NCBI RefSeq assembly: GCF_003315205.1
Contig: NZ_QNRR01000001.1
Span: 62,001 to 126,000 of the forward strand
DNA length: 64,000 nucleotides
DNA from: Roseimicrobium gellanilyticum
GTDB lineage: Bacteria > Verrucomicrobiota > Verrucomicrobiia > Verrucomicrobiales > Verrucomicrobiaceae
Direction of reading: 5' to 3'
Shown here: in pieces, positions 1 to 9,215 of the stretch
Position numbering within the stretch: position 1 is the first letter of the stretch
How the letters are laid out: each line of letters begins with the position of its first letter
The notes under the pieces: model-generated
What the model was told of the DNA's origin: nothing
Seen by the model: the letters and a program-made list of their open reading frames with translations, nothing else
Database searches by the model: none
Position numbers and translations under genes: made by a program

Positions 1-268
1 GTCCGCACAGACAGTCGAATCTTAAAATCTTTTGGGGAGGCGTCAATTGCGGGGGGGCACTTTTTCAAAAACAGACCCTCATTCTCACTTTTGAGAGGGT
101 GTTTCGGGCCCCTTTTACGAAAATTTTAGGATTATTCCGTTTGACAGGGGGTGAAGCCGCTCCGGCTGCAATTTTATTTACCGAGAAATTTCACATTTCT
201 CAAAAGAAAGGGCTTGCCACCTCCGTGGAGGCGGCAAACCCGGCGTGGAAAATCCGTAGGTTATTCGC
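1..268. other. Left edge, no gene recognised
   Basis: No convincing coding sequence is visible here. The stretch holds an AT-rich hairpin at 183-201 (GAGAAAT/ATTTCTC) and the stronger hairpin at 214-237 described separately. Both lie downstream of the leftward SBBP gene, so the region is mostly its 3' flank. Confidence 0.5.
214..237 (-). terminator. Hairpin terminator candidate for the SBBP gene
   Basis: TTGCC-A-CCTCC, loop GT, then GGAGG-C-GGCAA forms a nearly perfect stem. Read on the minus strand it lies about 30 nt past the stop codon of the SBBP propeller gene and is followed by a pyrimidine-rich run (AAGCCCTTTCTTTTG). This fits an intrinsic terminator with an imperfect U-tract. Confidence 0.5.
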
Positions 269-2164
269 TCAGCGGCAGAAGGTTTTTACCGTCCATCCTT
301 CGGCACTTTGGAACTCCGTAGCGCACACCAGCTTGCCGACGAAGTCCACCGTCCAGAACTGCTTTGCGCCGTCTGTGTGTTCCCACAAAATCTTACCAGT
401 ACCGTCCGTGCCAATGCGGTAGCTGACCGCTTTCCATCCTGGCTTGTTTTCGATCTGCGTCTCGATTTTGATCTCGTCCGAAGTGTTGAGCGTCCAGACC
501 AGCGCTTTGCCGCTGTTGGGATCAGACCACAACATTCTGCCCACGGCACCTTCGCCGGTACGGTCATAGCTGGTGGCGATGAAGCCGGGAACTGAGTAGG
601 ATTTCGAGTCCACCTTGTCGCCGCAGCCATCCACCGTGAGCAGGGTGGCATTGCCTGACTCGTCGCTCCAGAGAACTTTCGAGTGGGTGGTGAGGCGCAC
701 AACGAACGCGTCGAAAACGCCGTCAGGTCCTGCGTTGGTAAGGTTGAGCACTCCATCTCCGGGGTCGTAGTCTCCTGTGCCGTCGTGGTGACCGCAGCAC
801 CAGACATTGGCCGAGACCGCATCTGTCGTGATGGCATTGCCGAACTCACTCTCGGCGCCGCCCATGCGGATGGCCCACTCCAGATTACCCAGTACGTTGA
901 GTTTGCTGACGAACACATCCGGGTTCGCGGAAGTGGTTGAGGTCAGAAGGAGCGCAGCTGGACCGGTATCGAAGTCCACCGTGCCGCTGAATTTTCCGGT
1001 GAGCAGGATGTTTCCCAGAGAGTCCACCGCCAGGGCGTCGCTCGATCCTGCGGTATTCTTCGCCCAGAGGAGAGCGCCATTGCTGTTCAGCACGCTCACG
1101 AAGCTCGTGCCATGGGCGCTGCTGAGTTGGAACACACCACCATTCGGGTCGAAGTCCACAGTGCCGAAGAAGCTGCCGATGAGATGGATGTTCCCCGCAG
1201 CGTCCAGAGCGAGATCATGGGCACGTTCCTCCGCAGTGCTACCGACACGTTTCACCCACTGAAAGATGCCGGCACTGCTCAACTTGTGGATGAAGAGGTC
1301 CGTCTGATCTGCCGTGGTGGCGGTTACGGCAGTGATGCCGGGACCGGGGTCGAAGTCATTCGTGCCGGAAAACCAGCCCGTGGTGTACACATGGCCGGCG
1401 GCGTCCACGGCAACGGCAGAGGCATTGTCGTCATCTCCTGAGCCACCCAAGGTCTTGGCCCAGATGAAGAGACCATTCGCACTGAGCTTGCTGATATAGA
1501 TGTCCTGGAATGCTACGGCGGTGAGGTTGGTGGTCAGGAGGCCGGGGTCGAAGTCGGCGGTGCCACTGAAGCGTCCCACGGTGATGACGTTTCCACTGGC
1601 ATCGATGGCAATGTCGTTGGCCGTCTCTCGGCTTGTGCCTCCAAGACGTTTTGCCCAGACGAAGTTGCCGTCCGTGTCCAGCTTGCACACGAAGCTGTCG
1701 TCCTGTCCGGCGCTGATGAGGTTGAACGTGGCCGGGCCCGGATTGAAATCGCTCGTGCCTTCGAAGCTGCCGGTGCACACCACATTGCCGGAGGGATCCA
1801 GTGCCAGGGCTTGGGAGAATTCCGTTCCGGTTCCCCCGACCCGCCTGGCCCAGATGAGTTGGTTGTCGTGGTCGTACTTCGCCACAAAGGCATCATACCC
1901 GCCCGCGCTGGAGAGTTTGGCGAGGCCCGGACCCGGGTCGAAGTCCACGGTCTCCATGAAGAAGCCGGTCACGTAGAGGTTGCCTTCTTTGTCGCGGACG
2001 ATGTCGGTGATTTCGTCATTGCCGATGTCTCCCGCACGGAAGGCGGAGCCAAAATGCTGGGCTGGGGAGGTGCCTGCGGTAAGGCTTAGCACCGAGGCGG
2101 CGAGCAGGCTGAGCAATGAAACCGACCTGCGGATGTGGTGGCGACGTATGATAGAGATTCTCAT
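269..2164 (-). CDS. Secreted SBBP-type beta-propeller protein
   Basis: This 631-aa protein starts with a signal peptide: a basic N-terminus (MRISIIRRHHIRR) followed by a hydrophobic stretch ending near SPAQ. From about residue 40 to 510 it repeats units of about 55-60 aa with the pattern GN(L/V)..TG.F.GT.DFDPG....L...G..D.F..KL...G...WA...GG, which is typical of SBBP beta-propeller repeats. The last 130 residues hold three degenerate units of about 50 aa, each beginning (V/M/I)LW. No catalytic motif is visible, so a structural, binding or surface role is likely but unproven. It is monocistronic, divergent from the PQQ-like gene and followed by a hairpin. Family assignment is strong; function is unknown. 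Confidence 0.85.
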   Translation of the reverse strand: MRISIIRRHHIRRSVSLLSLLAASVLSLTAGTSPAQHFGSAFRAGDIGNDEITDIVRDKEGNLYVTGFFMETVDFDPGPGLAKLSSAGGYDAFVAKYDHDNQLIWARRVGGTGTEFSQALALDPSGNVVCTGSFEGTSDFNPGPATFNLISAGQDDSFVCKLDTDGNFVWAKRLGGTSRETANDIAIDASGNVITVGRFSGTADFDPGLLTTNLTAVAFQDIYISKLSANGLFIWAKTLGGSGDDDNASAVAVDAAGHVYTTGWFSGTNDFDPGPGITAVTATTADQTDLFIHKLSSAGIFQWVKRVGSTAEERAHDLALDAAGNIHLIGSFFGTVDFDPNGGVFQLSSAHGTSFVSVLNSNGALLWAKNTAGSSDALAVDSLGNILLTGKFSGTVDFDTGPAALLLTSTTSANPDVFVSKLNVLGNLEWAIRMGGAESEFGNAITTDAVSANVWCCGHHDGTGDYDPGDGVLNLTNAGPDGVFDAFVVRLTTHSKVLWSDESGNATLLTVDGCGDKVDSKSYSVPGFIATSYDRTGEGAVGRMLWSDPNSGKALVWTLNTSDEIKIETQIENKPGWKAVSYRIGTDGTGKILWEHTDGAKQFWTVDFVGKLVCATEFQSAEGWTVKTFCR

Positions 2165-2483
2165 GGAGGGGACTGGTTCTCTCTAAAGGCATGTCCCCCG
2201 CCGCCCGAAGCGTGACGTGAATGTTCGAGCTGAAATCCAGAAAAAGTGCGTCACGAGGAGTCCAAAAAACACCTCTACGGCGGTTCAAGACATGTCCCTC
2301 AACCCGTGACCCTCGCGGGTTTCTTCCCACCCTGCGTCAGACATGCTGCTTCTGATAGATTTCTCCCATCGCCCCCGTTCCTTCGCTCCGCGTTGCGGTG
2401 CTCGGCCGGGTTTGCGCTTTTGGTTGAAGTCTTTAGACGCCCCGTGTTGAGTTTTGTCCCTGCCGTTTTCCCACCAATCCGTC
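2165..2483. promoter_or_regulatory. Divergent intergenic region between propeller genes
   Basis: About 320 bp separate the leftward SBBP gene from the rightward PQQ-like gene, so both promoters should lie here. A weak hairpin AACCCG/CGGGTT at 2301-2321, followed by TCTT, is the only structure noticed. No clear -35/-10 pair or operator could be assigned. Confidence 0.35.
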
Positions 2484-4784
2484 ATGACCCTGCATCACCG
2501 CCACCTGGCTCTCCTTGCCGTCGGACTCTCCGTTTTCGCCCCGGCCGTCATCCCCGCTTCTGCGGCTGACGCTGGTAATGGAAAGAACAACTGGACCACC
2601 TGGCGTGGCCCTTATCAGAACGGGGTCTCCGCTGAACATTATAAGAACGGCAAGCTGAACCCTTCCCCTGCCTGGGTGTATGACAGCAATGGCCGTGGCA
2701 CACCGGTGGTGTGCGATGGCAAGGTCTTCTCCTGGGGCTACCGGGGCAAGGACGGCAACTTGGTGGAAATCCTCAGCTGCCTCGACGCTGCCACTGGCAA
2801 GAAAATCTGGGAGCACGAGTTCCAGGATTTCCTGAGCGATACCATTTATGACCGCTATTCGATTGGAGCCCCGGCGGTCGACCCCGAGACGAAGCGGGTC
2901 TATTTGATCACCCACTACGGCATGTTCTCCTGTTATGACTTCGACGGGAAACTCCAGTGGACCATCTCGACGATGGAAGACTACGGCCGCATGAGCTTCC
3001 CGAACGCCCGCGTGGGTACGCCGGTGATTGAAGGCGACCTGGTCATCATCCACGGCATCACCTCCAACTGGGGCGCAGACGGTCCTGCCGCCGACCGCTT
3101 CTATGCGTATGACAAAATGACGGGCGAGCTCGTGTGGTGGTCCCGCCCAGGCATTGTCCCGCCGGTGGACAGTTCCTTCTCCACGCCGGTCTTCGAAACC
3201 CGAGACGGCAAGCGCGTATTCTACTCCGGCACCGGCTGCGGCAATGTGGTGTGCGTGAACGCCCGCACTGGCAAGCCGCTCTTCCGTTTCCAGGCAGCAA
3301 AGAATGGCGTGAATGCTTCCGTGCTGCTTTATAAGAACAACATCATTGCGGTGCACGGCGATGAAAACGTGGACTCCTCCGAGAAGGGCCGCCTCGCTTC
3401 CATCAAGATTCCTGCGAAGCTCACTCCGAATCTGAGCCCCGAAGGTGAGATCATCCCGCTGGCCACGGCAGACGCGGAAGCCTGGCGTTCCCCTGTGGGT
3501 TCGAGCAACGGTTCCCCTGTGCTGGTCGGCAATCGCATTTTCCAGCTCGATGACACTGGCGTTCTCAATGTCGTGAGCGCCGACACGGGAGAAACTCTGT
3601 GGACCAAGAAGATGGCGACTGGCAACGTGCATGCCACGCCGCTGTATGTGGATGGCCTCCTCTATCTGACCCTTCTTGATGGCCGCCTGGTCGTGATGAA
3701 GCCCGGTGACAAGGATGGTGAAATCCTCCAGGAAGTGAAACTCGACGGCCAGTGCCTCGGCGCTCCGGTGGTGTGCAATGGCCAGCTCTTCGTGCATACC
3801 ACGGTGAAGTTCTATTGCTTCACCATTGAGAACAAGGGTATCACCACAGACACGATTGCTGCCCCGGAAATGCCCAAAGCCGGCAAGCCCGCTGCGCTGC
3901 AGGCTATTCCCGCAGAAGTGGTGCTGACCCCCGGCGCTACCCAGAAGTTCCGCGTGCGTGAAATCGATGCCAATGGCTTCGTGGTTGGCGAAGCGAAGAA
4001 TGTGAAGTGGGAGTCCTTCATCCCTCCGACCGCTCGCGTGAAGAGCACCATGGACGCCAAGTTCAACGACAAGGGTGAACTGGTTGCCGGACCCGAAGCC
4101 CACCTCTCCGCAGGTGCTTTCAAGGCCACGGGTGAAGGTGGCATCTTCGGCACCATCCGTGGACGCTTGCTTCAGAACCTTCCCATCAATCAGGATTTCA
4201 GTGCCGTGGAACTCAACGAAGAGCAGCCTTCGGAGCACGTGAAGTTCGCCTTCCCGCCCCTGCCATGGATCGGTGCTCGTCTGAAATTCGACGTGCGTGA
4301 GTTGAACGGTGAGAAGGTCTTTGCGAAGACGTTTGACCGCATCCTCTTCCAGCGTGCGACGGCATTCATTGCGAAGTCCGACCTGTCCAACTACACCATG
4401 CAGGCAGACGTGCTCACGGACGGCAGCGCCCGCGTGAAGTCGGACATCGGCCTCATCAACCAGCGCTACATGATCGCGCTGCGTGGCAACGCCGGCCAGC
4501 TCGAAGTCAGCTCCAACATGGAGCGTCTCAAGGCGACCGCTCCCTTCAAGATGAAGGCCAATGTCTGGTACACTCTGAAGACCCGTGTGGATGCGAACGG
4601 CGATGGCGGTGGCACCGTCCGCGCCAAGGCCTGGGAAAAGGGCCAGGCGGAGCCTGAAGCCTGGACCCTTGAAGTGCCGCTGGCACGTATCCATAAGAAT
4701 GGCTCACCGGGCATTTTCAGCTTCACCCCGCTGAACCAGAAGCGCGCCTATCTGGACAACATCTCCGTGACCCCGAACAAGTAA
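2484..4784 (+). CDS. Secreted PQQ-like beta-propeller protein with C-terminal LamG-like region
   Basis: The 766-aa product begins at the ATG giving a clean signal peptide (MTLHHRHLALLAVG.., cleavage after PASA); an upstream in-frame ATG would add ten non-signal residues. Just after the signal comes W..WRGPYQNGVS, the usual N-terminal motif of PVC PQQ-like propellers, and residues about 40-460 carry blades with D..TG...W patterns and VYLITHYG/LYLTLLDG strands. The last 140 residues (SNYTMQADV..., LDNISVTP at the end) resemble a LamG/3-keto-glycoside-hydrolase-like jelly roll. It probably acts in the periplasm or at the cell surface. It lies 43 bp upstream of a second PQQ-like gene in the same direction. 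Whether it binds PQQ or acts as an enzyme cannot be told. Confidence 0.85.
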   Translation: MTLHHRHLALLAVGLSVFAPAVIPASAADAGNGKNNWTTWRGPYQNGVSAEHYKNGKLNPSPAWVYDSNGRGTPVVCDGKVFSWGYRGKDGNLVEILSCLDAATGKKIWEHEFQDFLSDTIYDRYSIGAPAVDPETKRVYLITHYGMFSCYDFDGKLQWTISTMEDYGRMSFPNARVGTPVIEGDLVIIHGITSNWGADGPAADRFYAYDKMTGELVWWSRPGIVPPVDSSFSTPVFETRDGKRVFYSGTGCGNVVCVNARTGKPLFRFQAAKNGVNASVLLYKNNIIAVHGDENVDSSEKGRLASIKIPAKLTPNLSPEGEIIPLATADAEAWRSPVGSSNGSPVLVGNRIFQLDDTGVLNVVSADTGETLWTKKMATGNVHATPLYVDGLLYLTLLDGRLVVMKPGDKDGEILQEVKLDGQCLGAPVVCNGQLFVHTTVKFYCFTIENKGITTDTIAAPEMPKAGKPAALQAIPAEVVLTPGATQKFRVREIDANGFVVGEAKNVKWESFIPPTARVKSTMDAKFNDKGELVAGPEAHLSAGAFKATGEGGIFGTIRGRLLQNLPINQDFSAVELNEEQPSEHVKFAFPPLPWIGARLKFDVRELNGEKVFAKTFDRILFQRATAFIAKSDLSNYTMQADVLTDGSARVKSDIGLINQRYMIALRGNAGQLEVSSNMERLKATAPFKMKANVWYTLKTRVDANGDGGGTVRAKAWEKGQAEPEAWTLEVPLARIHKNGSPGIFSFTPLNQKRAYLDNISVTPNK

Positions 4785-4827
4785 CCGCCGCCACCACCAA
4801 CCCCACCAACATCTAAGTTACCCTGCG

Positions 4828-6456
4828 ATGAACAAGAAAACTGTCCTCATGCTCGCGGCGGGCCTCGCCTGGGGCTGCCTGCATGCTGCTGACCACACCC
4901 AGTGGGGCGGCGTGAATGCGCGCAACATGGTGTCCGATGAAAAGGGCCTTCCGTCGGAAATGGAACCCGGCAAGAAGCTGGGTCCGAAAGCAGCGCCGAA
5001 GGCGGCGGGTCGTCTCCGCCCAGATGCCCAGGAAGCGAATGCGGCTCCTGGTGCAGAGGACATCGACATGTCCACCACCAAGAACTGTCTCTGGGTGGCC
5101 AAGCTTGGCTCGCAGACCTACGGCTCGCCCATCATTGCCGATGGCAAGGTGTATGTCGGCACGAACAACGAAAGCCCGCGGAATCCCAAGCACATTGGTG
5201 ACCGCGGTATTGTGATGTGCTTTGAGGAGAAGACGGGCAAGTTCCTCTGGCAGCTCGTGAGCCCGAAGATGGGCACCGGCAAGGTGAATGACTGGGAATA
5301 CCTCGGCATTTGCGGTTCTCCCACCATCGTCGGCAAGAAGGGTTACGTTCCCGGGAACCGTTGCCAGATCATCTGCTTCGACGTGGATGGCATGGCGAAT
5401 GGCAACCAGGGCATGCAGGATGAGGCCCAGTTCATGGCCGCTCCCGGACCCGATGGCAAGCCGGTGCCGGTGGAGCCCGGACCCACGGATTGCGACATCC
5501 TCTGGGTGTATGACATGTACAAGGAGCTCGGTGTGTTCCAGCACAACGCCACCTCCGGCTACCCGCTCGTGGTTGGTGACAAGGTCTTCGTCCCCACCTG
5601 CAATGGCGTGGACTGGACCCACTCGAACATTCCCGCGCCGAACGCTCCCAGCTTCATCATGCTGAGCGCGGAAACCGGTGAACTGCTCGGTGAAATGGAT
5701 CACGTGGTGAGCGAGCGCGTACTGCACTGCTCCTGGTCCTCACCCATTGAGGCGATGGTGAATGGCGTGCAGCAGATCATCTTCGCTGCCGGCGATGGCT
5801 GGGTCTATGGCATGGCCCCCGAGACCAAGAAGAACGACGAAGACCTCGACATCCTGAAGGAGTACTGGCGCTATGATGCCAATCCTCCCGAGTACCGGAA
5901 GGACGACAGTGGCAAGCCCCGCAAGTATGCCGAGTTCGACGGCCCCAGCGAAATCATCGCGACCCCTGTGTTCTATGAAGGTCTTGTGTACGTGCCCATC
6001 GGTCAGGACCCCGAGCACGGTGAAGGCCTCGGCATGATCAGCGCCATCGACCCGAAGAAGACCGGCGACTTCACCGGCCAGGCCGTGTGGACCTTCAAGG
6101 GCATCGAACGCTCCATCAGCACCCCTGCTCTCAAGGATGGACTGGTGTACGTGGCCGACTATACCGGCCGCCTCTTCTGCCTGGATGCCAAGACGGGCAA
6201 GGAATACTGGAAGTATGACACCAAGGGACACATCTGGGCGAGCCCGCTCGTGGCAGATGGCAAGGTGTACATCGGCAATGAAGAAGGCGAACTCTTCGTG
6301 CTCGCCGAGGGCAAGGAGATGAAGGAACTCGCGGTGATTGAGTTCCCCGCTCCGATTCTCGGTGGCGTGAGCGCGGCCAATGGCGTGCTCTACGTGGCCA
6401 GCCACACCCACCTGTACGCCTTCAAGCAGGGAGCCCAGGGCGTTGCCCAAAACTGA
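4828..6456 (+). CDS. Secreted PQQ-binding-like beta-propeller protein
   Basis: This 542-aa protein has a signal peptide (MNKKTVLMLAAGLAWGCLHAA) and then the QWGG...RNM motif that opens many PVC PQQ-like propellers. Blades follow with D.KTGK..W..., VYVADYTGRLFCLD and VYIGNEEGELFVL strands, as in BamB or quinoprotein dehydrogenase repeats. It shares family and direction with the preceding gene (43-bp gap), so the two are probably co-transcribed and may act together at the envelope. No cytochrome c or membrane domain is present. Dehydrogenase activity is possible but not supported by a specific motif. Confidence 0.85.
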   Translation: MNKKTVLMLAAGLAWGCLHAADHTQWGGVNARNMVSDEKGLPSEMEPGKKLGPKAAPKAAGRLRPDAQEANAAPGAEDIDMSTTKNCLWVAKLGSQTYGSPIIADGKVYVGTNNESPRNPKHIGDRGIVMCFEEKTGKFLWQLVSPKMGTGKVNDWEYLGICGSPTIVGKKGYVPGNRCQIICFDVDGMANGNQGMQDEAQFMAAPGPDGKPVPVEPGPTDCDILWVYDMYKELGVFQHNATSGYPLVVGDKVFVPTCNGVDWTHSNIPAPNAPSFIMLSAETGELLGEMDHVVSERVLHCSWSSPIEAMVNGVQQIIFAAGDGWVYGMAPETKKNDEDLDILKEYWRYDANPPEYRKDDSGKPRKYAEFDGPSEIIATPVFYEGLVYVPIGQDPEHGEGLGMISAIDPKKTGDFTGQAVWTFKGIERSISTPALKDGLVYVADYTGRLFCLDAKTGKEYWKYDTKGHIWASPLVADGKVYIGNEEGELFVLAEGKEMKELAVIEFPAPILGGVSAANGVLYVASHTHLYAFKQGAQGVAQN

Positions 6457-6499
6457 GTCACCTGTTTCGGTGGATCTGCCTTTGTTGTGAACCTGTCCC

Positions 6500-6539
6500 G
6501 CCCCCGGCGATTGCTCTGTCCAAAGTGCGCGCCGGGGGC
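6500..6539 (+). terminator. GC-rich hairpin after the PQQ-like pair
   Basis: GCCCCCGGCG at 6500-6509 pairs perfectly with CGCCGGGGGC at 6530-6539 (10 bp, 20-nt loop) and is followed by ACTTTCTCTC. It lies 44 bp after the second PQQ-like gene and before the next transcription unit, so it is a plausible intrinsic terminator despite a poor U-tract. Confidence 0.5.
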
Positions 6540-6648
6540 ACTTTCTCTCCCGAATTGCAGGGACAGTGGCAGGCGGGTGAAAACCCGCTAACGTTTCCGC
6601 CCCAGTTCACCCACCGCCCACCACCACTCCCACGCATCTCTCAAGACC

Positions 6649-7698
6649 ATGACCGCTCAAGACCGCCTCGAAGCCCATCTCAAGGAAATCATCCAGTGGC
6701 ACTTCTCCCCTGAAACCGGCTGCCAGTTCTGGCTGGACTGGGCGAAGAAGAACTTCGATCCCCGCCAGGAGATCAAGTCGATGGAGGACATGAAGAAGTT
6801 CCCCCACTTCCAGGATGAGTGGCTGCGCGACCTGCAGCCCGAAGTGTGGGTGCCTGCCGCGTACAAGGGCAAGCCCTTCAACATCTTCGAAACCGGTGGC
6901 ACCACCGGCATGCCAAAGCAGCGCATCGGATGGGAGGACTACAAGACGGACTACAGCGAATTCTCCACCAAGATTTCGGATGAGCATTTCCCGCCCGGCG
7001 GTGCATGGCTCATGATGGGACCGACCGGTCCGCGTCGCCTGCGGCTCGCCATTGAGCACCTTGCCAATGTGCGTGGCTCTTCCTGCTACTTCATCGACCT
7101 CGACCCGCGCTTTGTGAAGAAGCTCATCTCGAACAAGCAGTTCGATGTGGCGCGCCAGTACATGGACCACGTGGTGGACCAGGCGGCGATCATCCTGAAA
7201 CATCGCAAGGTCAGCGGGCTCTTCACCACGCCGAAGCTGCTCGAAGCACTCGCCGAGAAGGTGGACGTGTATGAGGCCGGCATCCGTGGCGTGTTCTGCG
7301 GTGGCACCACCATGGCTCCCCAGTACGTACGTTTCATTGTGGAAGAAGTGCTGGAAGGCCGCATCGGATTCTATCCCACCTATGGCAACACGCTCATGGG
7401 CCTCGCCGCCAGCGTGCCGCTCCAGAAGGAGGACAACTATTCCATCACCTACTACGCGCCGCAGCCTCGCGCCGTGCTTCGCGTCGTGAAGCCGGATGAT
7501 ACCAAGGTGACCGTGGACTATGACACCTGGGGCCGTGTGGAACTCACCACACTGACGAAGGAGTTCTTCATGCCGCGCTTCCTTGAGCGTGACGAAGCCC
7601 TGCGTCGCAAGCCCCGTGCTCCCTATGAGTGGGACGGTGTGGCCGAGGTGCGTCCCTTCGGTGCCATGGAGAACAAGATCGTGGAAGGCGTGTATTAA
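6649..7698 (+). CDS. Short adenylate-forming enzyme (EhpF/LuxE/PaaK-like)
   Basis: The 349-aa protein carries the ANL-superfamily phosphate-binding loop TGGTTGMPK near residues 82-90 and a GRVELTTLT segment near residue 290. The latter resembles the GE.V.T.L strand that precedes the C-terminal swivel domain in phenylacetate-CoA ligases. It ends soon afterwards, so most of the about 100-residue C-terminal domain is missing, as in LuxE and the phenazine protein EhpF. By family knowledge it should activate a carboxylic acid with ATP. It opens a three-gene set with an acyl-CoA-reductase-like ALDH and an Fe-alcohol dehydrogenase, consistent with reduction of an acid to an alcohol. The substrate is unknown. 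Confidence 0.7.
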   Translation: MTAQDRLEAHLKEIIQWHFSPETGCQFWLDWAKKNFDPRQEIKSMEDMKKFPHFQDEWLRDLQPEVWVPAAYKGKPFNIFETGGTTGMPKQRIGWEDYKTDYSEFSTKISDEHFPPGGAWLMMGPTGPRRLRLAIEHLANVRGSSCYFIDLDPRFVKKLISNKQFDVARQYMDHVVDQAAIILKHRKVSGLFTTPKLLEALAEKVDVYEAGIRGVFCGGTTMAPQYVRFIVEEVLEGRIGFYPTYGNTLMGLAASVPLQKEDNYSITYYAPQPRAVLRVVKPDDTKVTVDYDTWGRVELTTLTKEFFMPRFLERDEALRRKPRAPYEWDGVAEVRPFGAMENKIVEGVY

Positions 7699-7721
7699 TC
7701 AGTCAGCAGTCAGTCGTCATC

Positions 7722-9161
7722 ATGAGCAGCATCCCGCACCTACCCGCCCTGCGCAAAGGGCAGCCCTATGAAAGCCTCGACAAGGTCGAGGTGAAGGATC
7801 ACCGCACCGGCGAGGTCATGGCGACCGTGAGCCAGGTGAATGCCGGCATCCTTCGGCGTGACCTCAACCGCATCGGAGAGGCGCGTCAGGCATTGCGCAA
7901 GTTCACCGTGGACCAGCTCATCGCCATCTCCGCGAAGGCGGGTGAGCTGTTTTCCGAAGGGACGCTGCCTCTCGGCGACAAGGGCCACACGCAGACCGTC
8001 CAGCAGTACACAGAAACGCTTTCCCGCACGAGCGGTCTGCCGCACGCGATGGTGAAGCGCAACATCGCCAAGGTGGCGGATGCGCTCTTCAACATGCGCA
8101 CCGTGCTCAATGGCCTGACACGTGGTCTGGACACAAGCGTGATCGACATCGGCTTCGGCGAGCAGGCTGGTTGCCCGGTGAGCTACTACCCCACGACGAA
8201 TGCGCTGGGGCTGGTGATGCCGAGCAACTCTCCTGCGGTGAATTCCCTCTGGCTTCCCGCGATTGCGCTGAAGACTCCGGTGATCATCAAGCCGGGTCGT
8301 GAAGAGCCGTGGACGCCGTTCCGCCTCATTCAAGCCTTCATCGCTGCCGGCGCTCCTGCCGAGGCATTTGGCTTCTATCCCACCGACCACGAAGGTTCGG
8401 GTGAAGTGATGAAGATCTGCGGCCGCGCGCTCATCTTTGGCGACGCAAACACTGTGGCCCAGTACAAGGACAATCCGAAATATGAGTGCCACGGTCCTGG
8501 CTTCAGCAAAATTCTGATTGGTGCGGACGAAATCGAGCGCTGGCCCGAGTTCATCGACTTGATTGCCGGTTCCATCTCAGACAACGGCGGCCGCTCCTGT
8601 ATCAATGCCTCTGCGGTGGTGGTGCCGAAGTACGGCAAGGAAATCGCCGACGCCCTCGCGAAGACGCTTGGCCCCGTGGCCCCGACTTCGCCTGATGATC
8701 CCGAAGCGAAGCTCAGCGGCTTTGCCAATCCGAAGATGGCTGAGTTCATCGACGGCGCGATTGAGAACGGTCTCAAGGAGCCCGGCGCGGAAGACATCAC
8801 GGCGAAATATCGCGGTGGTCCCCGCAAGGCTGAACGTGACGGTGGTGTGTACATGCGCCCCACGATCGTGCTGTGCGACTCCTTCAAGCACACGCTGAGT
8901 AACAAGGAATACCTCTGCCCCTACGCCAGTGTGGTGGAAGTGCCGCAGGCCGACATGCTCGCGCAGATTGGGCCTTCGCTTGTGGTCACCGCGATCACGA
9001 AGGACCCGCGTTTCATCGAGCAGCTTCTCGAGTCACCGCTCATCGAGCGTCTGAACATCGGGCCCATCTCGACGATGCGCATCTCCTGGAACCAGCCGCA
9101 TGAAGGGAACATGTTCGAGTTCCTCTACAAGCGCCGCTCCATCGAAGTAGCGCAGAACTAG
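7722..9161 (+). CDS. Aldehyde dehydrogenase / acyl-CoA reductase family protein
   Basis: The 479-aa enzyme starts at the ATG of MSSIPHLPAL; a longer in-frame reading would overlap the upstream gene by about 70 bp. It shows ALDH-superfamily marks: PSNSP (about 167), IIKPG with Lys190, and the nucleophile context NGGRSCINAS with Cys293. Its size and its pairing with a truncated adenylating enzyme resemble LuxC/EhpG-type reductases, which convert an activated acyl group to an aldehyde with NAD(P)H. It sits 23 bp after the ligase gene and 54 bp before the alcohol dehydrogenase gene, so co-transcription is likely. The direction of reaction (acid reduction rather than aldehyde oxidation) is inferred from context only. 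Confidence 0.75.
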   Translation: MSSIPHLPALRKGQPYESLDKVEVKDHRTGEVMATVSQVNAGILRRDLNRIGEARQALRKFTVDQLIAISAKAGELFSEGTLPLGDKGHTQTVQQYTETLSRTSGLPHAMVKRNIAKVADALFNMRTVLNGLTRGLDTSVIDIGFGEQAGCPVSYYPTTNALGLVMPSNSPAVNSLWLPAIALKTPVIIKPGREEPWTPFRLIQAFIAAGAPAEAFGFYPTDHEGSGEVMKICGRALIFGDANTVAQYKDNPKYECHGPGFSKILIGADEIERWPEFIDLIAGSISDNGGRSCINASAVVVPKYGKEIADALAKTLGPVAPTSPDDPEAKLSGFANPKMAEFIDGAIENGLKEPGAEDITAKYRGGPRKAERDGGVYMRPTIVLCDSFKHTLSNKEYLCPYASVVEVPQADMLAQIGPSLVVTAITKDPRFIEQLLESPLIERLNIGPISTMRISWNQPHEGNMFEFLYKRRSIEVAQN

Positions 9162-9215
9162 CCAGGTTCTGCCGTCCTCCTTCCATCCTTAGTTCAAGCC
9201 CCCCGCTTCACCCGC

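Noticed and set aside
2433-4694. 753-codon open frame on the minus strand
   Set aside because: It lies wholly antisense to the PQQ-like propeller gene. Its product is rich in His/Arg/Glu/Gly without any domain, as expected from reading a GC-rich gene backwards.
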